This document shows, piece after piece, positions 57,857 through 64,000 of a DNA stretch of 64,000 nucleotides (position 1 is the first letter of the stretch; each line of letters begins with the position of its first letter). Both the position numbers and the translations under genes were made by a program. This DNA comes from Pseudomonas sp. Fl4BN1 (GTDB lineage Bacteria > Pseudomonadota > Gammaproteobacteria > Pseudomonadales > Pseudomonadaceae): contig NZ_JAAARM010000023.1 of NCBI RefSeq assembly GCF_009908285.1, positions 47,022 to 111,021 of the forward strand, read 5' to 3'. Under the pieces are notes generated by a model, which saw only the letters and a program-made list of their open reading frames with translations, was not told where the DNA came from and ran no database searches.

Positions 57857-58567
57857 GTGGGCAGCATCTACTTGATTCGACATGGCCAGGCCTCTTTCGG
57901 TACAGACGATTATGACGTGCTGTCACCCACCGGCGTGCGTCAAGCCGCAGTGCTCGGTGAGCATCTGGCAGCCCTCGGAGTCAATTTCGATCGTTGCCTG
58001 TCCGGTGACTTGCGCCGTCAGCAGCACACCGCGCAGACCACCATGGAACAGATGGGCGCTGCCGGCATGACCAGCCCCAAGCTGGAAATCGACCCGGCCT
58101 TCAACGAATTCGATGCCGACGCCATCATCCGTGGCCTGCTGCCCGACCTGCTACCGCAGGAGCCCGAAGCCCTTAACATCTTGCGCAACGCCGCGCAGCA
58201 CCGCGCCGAGTTCCAACGCATCTTCGCCCTGATCATCCAGCGCTGGCTGGCCGGCACCTACGATCCACCGGGCCTGGAAAGCTGGCTGGGCTTCGTCGAG
58301 CGGGTCCAGGGTGGCCTGCAACGGATTCTCGAAGCAGCGGACAATCAGCAGAAAATTGCGGTATTCACCTCGGGTGGCACCATCACCGCCCTGCTCCACC
58401 TGATCACCCGGATGCCTGCCCAGCAGGCCTTCGAATTGAACTGGCAAATCGTCAACACCTCGCTCAACCAGCTGAAATTCCGCGGTCGCGAGGTGTCCCT
58501 GGCTTCCTTCAACGGTCATGCGCATCTGCAACTGTTGAAGGCCCCGGAGCTCATCACCTTTCGTTGA
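57857..58567 (+). CDS. Histidine phosphatase family protein
   Basis: The protein has 236 residues from a GTG at 57857 (reads as MGSIYLIRHGQASFG). That start places the RHG phospho-His motif (LIRHGQASFG) close to the N-terminus, as usual in the family; a TTG at 57794 is a weaker alternative. The second catalytic His is probably in FTSGGTITALLHLI or NGHAH. It may be a phosphoglycerate-mutase-like phosphatase of unknown substrate. It is followed 50 bases later by the SCP2 gene. Confidence 0.9.
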   Translation: MGSIYLIRHGQASFGTDDYDVLSPTGVRQAAVLGEHLAALGVNFDRCLSGDLRRQQHTAQTTMEQMGAAGMTSPKLEIDPAFNEFDADAIIRGLLPDLLPQEPEALNILRNAAQHRAEFQRIFALIIQRWLAGTYDPPGLESWLGFVERVQGGLQRILEAADNQQKIAVFTSGGTITALLHLITRMPAQQAFELNWQIVNTSLNQLKFRGREVSLASFNGHAHLQLLKAPELITFR

Positions 58568-58617
58568 GCCCGGCTTACTGTGACCCTTGTGTAATCACCC
58601 CATAAAAGGATCGAACC

Positions 58618-58932
58618 ATGACCTCCGTAGCAGACGCCGTACAAGCCATGCAAGCCAAGTTCAACCCAGCTGCCGCTGCCGGCCTGGACCTGGTTTTCGG
58701 TTTCCGCATCGATGACTCCAAGCATTTCTCGCTGGTAGTCAAGGACAGCACCTGCGAACTCAAAGAAGGCGAGAACCCAGACGCCCAAGTCACCCTGGTG
58801 ATGGATGGCGAGACCCTGGACGGCATCGTCAGCGGCGAAACCGACGGCATGCAAGCCTTCATGGGCGGCAAACTGCGCGCCGAAGGCGACATGATGCTGG
58901 CGATGAAACTCAGCGAGCTGTTCCCAGCCTAA
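58618..58932 (+). CDS. SCP2 sterol-binding domain protein
   Basis: The protein has 104 residues. The whole length matches an SCP2-like lipid-binding domain (GLDLVFGFRID, DAQVTLVMDGETLDGIV, QAFMGGKLRAEGDMMLAMKL). It is probably a small cytoplasmic lipid or acyl-CoA carrier. It is likely cotranscribed with the phosphatase and followed by a hairpin terminator. Confidence 0.92.
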   Translation: MTSVADAVQAMQAKFNPAAAAGLDLVFGFRIDDSKHFSLVVKDSTCELKEGENPDAQVTLVMDGETLDGIVSGETDGMQAFMGGKLRAEGDMMLAMKLSELFPA

Positions 58933-58955
58933 GACCCCTCCGGTCAGGCTGCACC

Positions 58956-58982
58956 CGAATCCCGCCCCTGTGGCGGGATTCG
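58956..58982 (+). terminator. Hairpin after the SCP2 gene
   Basis: CGAATCCCGCC and GGCGGGATTCG form an 11-bp stem with a 5-base loop, followed by TCGTTTCT. It is a likely intrinsic terminator with an imperfect T-tract. The rest of the 350-base gap to 59285 shows nothing I can support. Confidence 0.75.
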
Positions 58983-59284
58983 TCGTTTCTGCAGGTCATG
59001 TTTTTGCTCCTGCTCCCTCGGCCACCCTGCGGCGGAAAACCGGGACACGGCAGTGCGGCAGACCCGCTGCCAATACCAGGTCGGGGGCTTGCTGCGCAGA
59101 GATCCCTTACCGCAAAACTGCCAAATAGAGCCGTTGAGCGCCTGATCCGCACGTCGACTCGCTTGATTGATCTCGGTCAGGTATTGCTCGTCAACACCCC
59201 TCTACTCTTGCGCCTTCATCGCGGCCAGGGACGGCTCAGTCGAAACCTGTGGCACCCCGCGCTCACTCACGGAAGAGTCTGTTT

Positions 59285-61003
59285 ATGCGATCCCTGAAGA
59301 TCATCCTGCTATCCACCGCCTTCAACGGCCTGACCCAACGCGCCTGGCTTGACCTGCGCCAGGCCGGGCACCGCCCCAGCGTAGTGCTGTTCACCAACGA
59401 GGAAGAAGTCTGCCGGCAGATCGAAGAGGCCGAAGCCGACCTGGTGATCTGCCCCTTCCTCAAGGACCGCGTACCGCAACAGCTGTGGAGCCACCCCAAA
59501 CGCCCGGTGGTGATCATCCACCCGGGTATTGTCGGCGACCGCGGCGCCAGTGCCCTGGACTGGGCCATCAGCAAGGAACTCAAGCGCTGGGGCGTCACCG
59601 CGTTGCAGGCAGTAGAGGAAATGGACGCCGGGCCGATCTGGTCGACCCACGAATTCAACCTGCCCGCCGGGCTGCGCAAATCCGAGCTGTACAACGGCCT
59701 GGTGAGCGACGCCGCAATCCACTGCATCCGCGACGTAGTGGAGAAATTCCGTAGCGGCTTCACCCCCGTCCCTCTGGACTACAGCAAACCCTCGGTACTC
59801 GGGTGCCTGCAACCGAACATGAAACAATGCGACCGTACCTTCAGCTGGCACGATTGCGCGCACTTCATCAAGCGCAGCATCGACGCCGCCGACGGTCAGC
59901 CCGGGGTCCTCGCCAGCCTCGCCGGCGGCCAGTACTACGTGTACGACGCCCACCTGGATTCACGCAGCGGCCTACCGGGACAACTGCTGGCGGTACACGA
60001 TGACGCGGTCCTGGTGGCCTGCGGCGATCACAGTTTGTGGATCGGTGCCCTGCGGCTCAAACCCCAGCCCGGTGAAGAAACCTTCAAGCGTCCCGCCCGC
60101 CACGTGCTGGCCGAACGCCTGAACGAGGTGCCGGTACTCGACTGGTCGGTGGCCAGCACCCCGTTCAGCACCGAGGCCTATCAGCCGATCCGCTACCGTG
60201 AGTCCGGCAAGGTCGGCGAGCTGACCTTCGAGTTCTACAACGGCGCGATGAGCACCGAACAATGCCAGCGACTGGTCGAGGCCCTGCGCTGGGTCAAGGC
60301 CCGCGACACCGAAGTACTGCTGGTGCGCGGCGGTCGCGGCGCATTCTGCAATGGCGTGCACCTCAACGTGATCCAGGCCGCCGAAGTGCCAGGCCTGGAA
60401 GCCTGGGCCAACATCCAGGCGATCGACGATGTCTGCCTGGAACTTCTGACGGCGCGCCAATTGGTGGTCAGCGGCCTGACCGGCAATGCCGGGGCCGGCG
60501 GGCTGATGCTTGGCCTGGCGGCGGACGTGGTCCTGGCCCGTGCCGACACCGTGTTCAACCCCCACTACAAGAGCATGGGCCTGTACGGCTCGGAATATTG
60601 GACCTACAGCCTGCCCCGCGCCGTCGGCCAGCCAATGGCCCTGGAGTTGACCGAAGCCTGCCTGCCGGTCAGCGCCCTCCAGGCCTTGCAGATGGGCATG
60701 GTGCAAGAGATCGGCCCACGTGACCCGGACGAATTCGGCCTGTGGTTGCTACAACGGGCCAACGCAGTGATCAACGATCCGAGCTACCAGCACCTGCGCC
60801 AGCGCAAGCTCGACGCCGATCCGCAGCTGATGCAGCACTGCCGCAATGCCGAGCTGGAGGAAATGCACATGGACATGGTGCAGAACCGCAAGGGCTTCGC
60901 CGAGAAATGCCATAACTTCGTCTACAAGCGCAAAACCTGCCGCACCCCGGAGCGGCTGATCGAGGACTGGGCCAAATCCCGGGAAGTGGCCCTGGTAGAC
61001 TGA
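59285..61003 (+). CDS. HypX/HoxX-type protein (formyl-THF hydrolase plus enoyl-CoA hydratase domains)
   Basis: The protein has 572 residues from ATG 59285 with GGAAGAG upstream. The N-terminal half is a formyl-transferase-like domain (LLSTAFNGLTQRAWLDLR, IHPGIVGDRGASALDWAI). The C-terminal half is a crotonase domain (RGGRGAFCNGVHLNV, GNAGAGGLMLGLAADVVLA). The final KRKTCRTPERL is typical of HypX. In hydrogen-oxidising bacteria HypX makes CO from formyl-THF for the NiFe-hydrogenase active site. No hydrogenase or hyp gene is in this window, so another use, such as one-carbon disposal, is possible. Confidence 0.88.
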   Translation: MRSLKIILLSTAFNGLTQRAWLDLRQAGHRPSVVLFTNEEEVCRQIEEAEADLVICPFLKDRVPQQLWSHPKRPVVIIHPGIVGDRGASALDWAISKELKRWGVTALQAVEEMDAGPIWSTHEFNLPAGLRKSELYNGLVSDAAIHCIRDVVEKFRSGFTPVPLDYSKPSVLGCLQPNMKQCDRTFSWHDCAHFIKRSIDAADGQPGVLASLAGGQYYVYDAHLDSRSGLPGQLLAVHDDAVLVACGDHSLWIGALRLKPQPGEETFKRPARHVLAERLNEVPVLDWSVASTPFSTEAYQPIRYRESGKVGELTFEFYNGAMSTEQCQRLVEALRWVKARDTEVLLVRGGRGAFCNGVHLNVIQAAEVPGLEAWANIQAIDDVCLELLTARQLVVSGLTGNAGAGGLMLGLAADVVLARADTVFNPHYKSMGLYGSEYWTYSLPRAVGQPMALELTEACLPVSALQALQMGMVQEIGPRDPDEFGLWLLQRANAVINDPSYQHLRQRKLDADPQLMQHCRNAELEEMHMDMVQNRKGFAEKCHNFVYKRKTCRTPERLIEDWAKSREVALVD

Positions 61004-61028
61004 TCCCGCTCGACTGCCCAACCTGATC

Positions 61029-61051
61029 ACCGCCCGGCTTGACCGGGCGGT
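61029..61051. terminator. Bidirectional hairpin between the HypX-like and GH63 genes
   Basis: ACCGCCCGG and CCGGGCGGT with a 4-base loop, followed by TTT, sit exactly between the two convergent stops. Confidence 0.85.
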
Positions 61052-61052
61052 T

Positions 61053-63686
61053 TCATTGGCCCGGCTGCAACAGCAACGCCACCAGCGCGGTCCAGCCGGT
61101 CTGGTGGCTAGCCCCCAGGCCGCGCCCGGTTTCACCATGAAAATACTCATGGAACAGCACCAGCTCGCGATCCTCGACATCCACCTGCAATTGCGGGTAG
61201 CCACTCATGGACGGCCGTCGCCCCTCCTCATCCCGCAGAAACAGGCGCGTCAAACGCTGACTCAGCCCGTCAGCCACTTCCTCCAGGGACGCCAGATAAC
61301 CGGAACCGCGCGGGTACTCCACCGAGAAGTTGACGTCGTAGTAACGATGAAACTCCCGCAGGGATTCAATCAGCAGGTAATTGATCGGCATCCACAACGG
61401 CCCGCGCCAGTTGGAGTTGCCGCCATACAGCCGTGAATCGGATTCCGCCGGTTCATAGCGAGCACACAACTGCTTGCCGTCCACCTGCATGATGAACGGC
61501 TGCTCGAAGGCCTTGGACAGGGAACGGATACCGAACGCCGAGAGGAACTCGCTTTCATCGAGCATGCGTTTGAGCAGGTCCTTGGTACGCTCACCCCGCA
61601 GCAGTGCCAGGAGCATGCGATTGCCCTTGCCGGGCTCGTACCAGCGCGACACCAGGCTCGCCAGGTCCGGACGGTGGTGCAGGAAGCCCAGCAGGCGCTG
61701 GGCCAGCCCCGGCAAATTTTCGTGCTCATGCTGCTCCAGAACCTGCACCGCAAACAGCGGCATCAGGCCGACGATGGAGCGCAGCCGCAGCGGCTCGTTC
61801 TGCCCATCGGGGCGATGCAGCACGTCATAAAAGAACTGGTCCTGCTCATCCCACAAGCCCTCGGCACTTTCATCCACGCGGTTGATGGCCCCGGCGATAT
61901 AGAGGAAGTGCTCGAAGAACTTCACCGCGATGTCCACGTACACACCGTTGCGCTTGGCCAGTTCCAGGGCTATGCGCATCAGGTCCAGGGCATAGGCCGC
62001 GACCCAGGCGGTGCCGTCGGCCTGATCCAGGCTGAAACCTTCAGGCAAGGCGGCGGAACGATCGAACAGGGCGATATTGTCCAGCCCCAGAAAGCCGCCC
62101 TGGAACAGGTTGCGGCCCTCGGCGTCCTTGCGGTTGACCCACCAGGAAAAATTCAACAGCAGCTTGTGGAAGATCCGTTCGAGAAAGTCCAGGTCGCCCT
62201 CGCCGCTCAGGGCCTTCTCCTGCTGGTAGACCCGCCAGCAGGCCCAGGCATGCACCGGCGGATTGGCATCGTCGAAGCGCCACTCGTAGGCCGGTAGTTG
62301 GCCATTGGGATGCATGAAGCGATCCTTCACCAGCAACAGCAGTTGCTGCTTGGCGAAGGCAGGGTCGATCAGGGCGAAGGCCACGGCCTGGAAACCCAGG
62401 TCCCAGGAAGCGTACCAGGGGTACTCCCAGGTATCGGGCATGGAGACGATGTCGCAGTTGGACAGGTGCCGCCAATGGGTGTTGCGCAGGTGCTCGCGCT
62501 CGCTGGGGGGCGCCGGCTGACCGGGGTCGCCGTCCAGCCACTGGTTGACGTCGAAGTAGTACAGCTGCTTGGACCACAGCAGCCCAGCCAGGGCCTGACG
62601 CTGGACATTGCGCGCATCGGCGCTGGTGATGCCCTGCTGCAACGCCGCGTAGAATTCATCAGCCTCGCGCCGACGCTGCTCGAACAGATTGCGGGCGCTG
62701 ACCGGCTCACTGCCCGCCGGAGCAAAGCGCAAGAACAGGCGCTGGCTCTCGCCGCCCGCCAGTTCCAGGACAAAGTGCGCCGCCACCCGAGTACCACCAT
62801 CGAAGCTCACAGCACTGGCCTGACCGTCCACCAGGTAGTCGTTGATGCCGTCCTTGAACGGCCCCGGTGACGCCAGCCCGTCCAGCTTGGGGAAGTTGCT
62901 GTCGTTATTGCAGAACAGCCACTGGCAGGGTTTGGCGCCCCAGGCGGTGATCTGCCGATCGGGCAGTTGCCCGTGTCGCGCCAGCACCTTGTCACCCTCC
63001 AGGCGCAGGCTTGGCCGCGGCTCGTCGCCGCCCCAGCTCCAGGTGTTGCGCGCCCAGACCTGGGGCAGCACCCGCAGCCGCGCCGGCTGGTGGAAACGGT
63101 TGTGCACGGTGATGTGCATGAAAATGTCATCGGCCGTGTGCTTGGCGTACTCCACCGTCACGTCGAAGTAGCGGTTGTCCTCGAAGACCCCGGTATCGAG
63201 GATCTCGTACTCGGTGTCGTTCAGGCCGCGACGGGCGTTTTCCGCCACCAGGTCGGCGTAGGGAAAAGCGGCGTGGGGGTACTTGTAGAGCATGCGCATG
63301 TAGGCATGGCTGGGCACCCCGTCGAGGTAGAAATACAGCTCCTTGACGTCCTCGCCGTGGTTGCCCTCGGCGTTGTTCAGGCCGAACAGGCGCTCCTTGA
63401 GAATGCTGTCGTGTTCATTCCACAATGCCAGCCCCAGGCACCAGTGCTGGGCCTTGTCGGAAAACCCCGCCAGCCCGTCCTCGCCCCAGCGATAGGCACG
63501 GCTGCGGGCATGTTCATGGGGGAAGTAGTTCCAGGCATCGCCATCGGCACTGTAGTCTTCGCGCACCGTGCCCCACTGCCGCTCGCTGAGGTAGGGGCCC
63601 CACTGGCGCCAGTGCTCGGCCTCGCTGCCTTGCAGGCGCCGGCCTTCAACGGTACCGAGAATGCTGGTGGTGGATTTTGCCGGCAT
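61053..63686 (-). CDS. GH63-type glycoside hydrolase / glucosidase
   Basis: The protein has 877 residues from ATG 63686 (MPAKSTTSILGT), with AAGGACA upstream. It resembles the glucosidase family related to GH63 and mannosylglycerate hydrolase: an all-helical (alpha/alpha)6 C-terminal half with PDTWEYPWYASWDLGFQAVA, ANPPVHAWACWRVYQ, and GGNSNWRGPLWMPINYLLIE, where acidic residues supply catalysis. There is no signal peptide, so it is cytoplasmic. Substrate unknown; a compatible solute or alpha-glucoside is possible. It is divergent from the gene at the right edge. Confidence 0.9.
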   Translation of the reverse strand: MPAKSTTSILGTVEGRRLQGSEAEHWRQWGPYLSERQWGTVREDYSADGDAWNYFPHEHARSRAYRWGEDGLAGFSDKAQHWCLGLALWNEHDSILKERLFGLNNAEGNHGEDVKELYFYLDGVPSHAYMRMLYKYPHAAFPYADLVAENARRGLNDTEYEILDTGVFEDNRYFDVTVEYAKHTADDIFMHITVHNRFHQPARLRVLPQVWARNTWSWGGDEPRPSLRLEGDKVLARHGQLPDRQITAWGAKPCQWLFCNNDSNFPKLDGLASPGPFKDGINDYLVDGQASAVSFDGGTRVAAHFVLELAGGESQRLFLRFAPAGSEPVSARNLFEQRRREADEFYAALQQGITSADARNVQRQALAGLLWSKQLYYFDVNQWLDGDPGQPAPPSEREHLRNTHWRHLSNCDIVSMPDTWEYPWYASWDLGFQAVAFALIDPAFAKQQLLLLVKDRFMHPNGQLPAYEWRFDDANPPVHAWACWRVYQQEKALSGEGDLDFLERIFHKLLLNFSWWVNRKDAEGRNLFQGGFLGLDNIALFDRSAALPEGFSLDQADGTAWVAAYALDLMRIALELAKRNGVYVDIAVKFFEHFLYIAGAINRVDESAEGLWDEQDQFFYDVLHRPDGQNEPLRLRSIVGLMPLFAVQVLEQHEHENLPGLAQRLLGFLHHRPDLASLVSRWYEPGKGNRMLLALLRGERTKDLLKRMLDESEFLSAFGIRSLSKAFEQPFIMQVDGKQLCARYEPAESDSRLYGGNSNWRGPLWMPINYLLIESLREFHRYYDVNFSVEYPRGSGYLASLEEVADGLSQRLTRLFLRDEEGRRPSMSGYPQLQVDVEDRELVLFHEYFHGETGRGLGASHQTGWTALVALLLQPGQ

Positions 63687-63846
63687 GGGAGGTGTCCTTG
63701 GCCATGGAGGTGACCTGCAGTGTAGGAGCGGCCTGGCGCACCGCCCCATGACAAATGTTTCACGGTGCGAAGGCCCGAGGCCGTGAAAAACCCACGACAC
63801 ACACGGGCCAGAGCCGTTACGGCTAAATTTTCCGCCCCAGGCTCGT

Positions 63847-63852
63847 TATAAT
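63847..63852 (+). promoter_or_regulatory. Consensus -10 box before the right-edge gene
   Basis: A perfect TATAAT lies 30 bases before the ATG at 63883. A convincing -35 box at the right distance is not seen, so this is a probable but not certain promoter. Confidence 0.4.
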
Positions 63853-63882
63853 CGGCAACCCTTTTATGGCAATGCGGATTCA

Positions 63883-64000
63883 ATGATGTTCAGTTGCAAA
63901 GCGTTTTTTCCGGGAGTGCTGCTGGTGGCCGCCTTCTCGGCCCAGGCCGAAGGCCTTGATCTGAGCTACCCGCAGCCCCCGTTGCCGGCCACCCCCAGCC
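63883..64000 (+). CDS. Exported protein, 5' fragment (cut by window end)
   Basis: Only 39 codons are visible. They encode a typical signal peptide (MMFSCKAFFPGVLLVAAFSA followed by QAEG) and then a Pro-rich start of the mature protein. Two adjacent ATG codons could serve. The product cannot be named. Confidence 0.65.
   Translation, partial: MMFSCKAFFPGVLLVAAFSAQAEGLDLSYPQPPLPATPS

Noticed and set aside
58983..59284. Open frame overlapping the region before the HypX-like gene
   Set aside because: It has no ribosome site, low-complexity Arg/Pro-rich translation, and overlap with the start of a well-supported gene.

Overview
The window reads as ordinary chromosomal DNA of a fluorescent Pseudomonas (P. 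fluorescens group, for example the protegens/chlororaphis side). This is inferred from the GC-rich codon use, the many REP-type inverted repeats with a GGAGCCGGCTTGCCGGCGAA-like core, and the gene content (cti, metH, nfuA, sohB, cysI plus DUF934, aerobic cobalamin genes). No tRNA, rRNA, CRISPR array, integrase or insertion sequence was seen.

Layout. (1) 1-7.3 kb: a phosphorelay and c-di-GMP locus of two hybrid histidine kinases, a REC-EAL phosphodiesterase and an RcsB-like regulator, in the pvrS-pvrR-rcsC-rcsB order known from P. aeruginosa. (2) 7.3-9.0 kb: an orphan Tse6-like prePAAR/PAAR effector with a RES (predicted NAD-degrading) toxin domain, followed by a small zinc-ribbon protein that is probably its immunity factor. 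(3) 9.1-13.5 kb: an Lrp regulator divergent from a deacetylase/ornithine cyclodeaminase/amino-acid permease set. (4) 13.6-25.3 kb: catabolic clusters. These comprise an unrecognised protein with faint ADP-ribosyltransferase-like motifs, an MHS transporter, an acyl-CoA ligase and a thiolase facing a PAS-LuxR regulator, then cyclase, SDR, ALDH, tartrate/malate-type dehydrogenase and a LysR regulator.

(5) 25.5-35.3 kb: the most unusual region. Three plus-strand genes (escapin-like L-amino-acid oxidase, thiamine-diphosphate 2-oxo-acid decarboxylase, secreted TPR protein) converge on three minus-strand genes (phospholipase D-like, tyrosinase, DUF2182 membrane protein). The pieces fit a copper and hydrogen-peroxide linked aromatic amino-acid oxidation pathway, which I do not recognise as a described system. 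(6) 35.4-45.1 kb: cobalamin synthesis and cobalt uptake (VWA and ChlI-like chelatase partners, cobN, cobW; cbtB, cbtA, cobE, cobM), with two divergent cobalamin riboswitches between the two arms.

(7) 45.3-64 kb: housekeeping. Here lie nfuA, cti, metH (a B12 user), a DUF2970 protein, an orphan periplasmic binding protein, a 37-residue membrane protein, cysI and its DUF934 partner, sohB, a histidine phosphatase, an SCP2 protein, an orphan HypX/HoxX-type protein, a GH63-type glucosidase and the start of an exported protein that runs off the right edge. All calls come from reading the sequence; no database search was possible.
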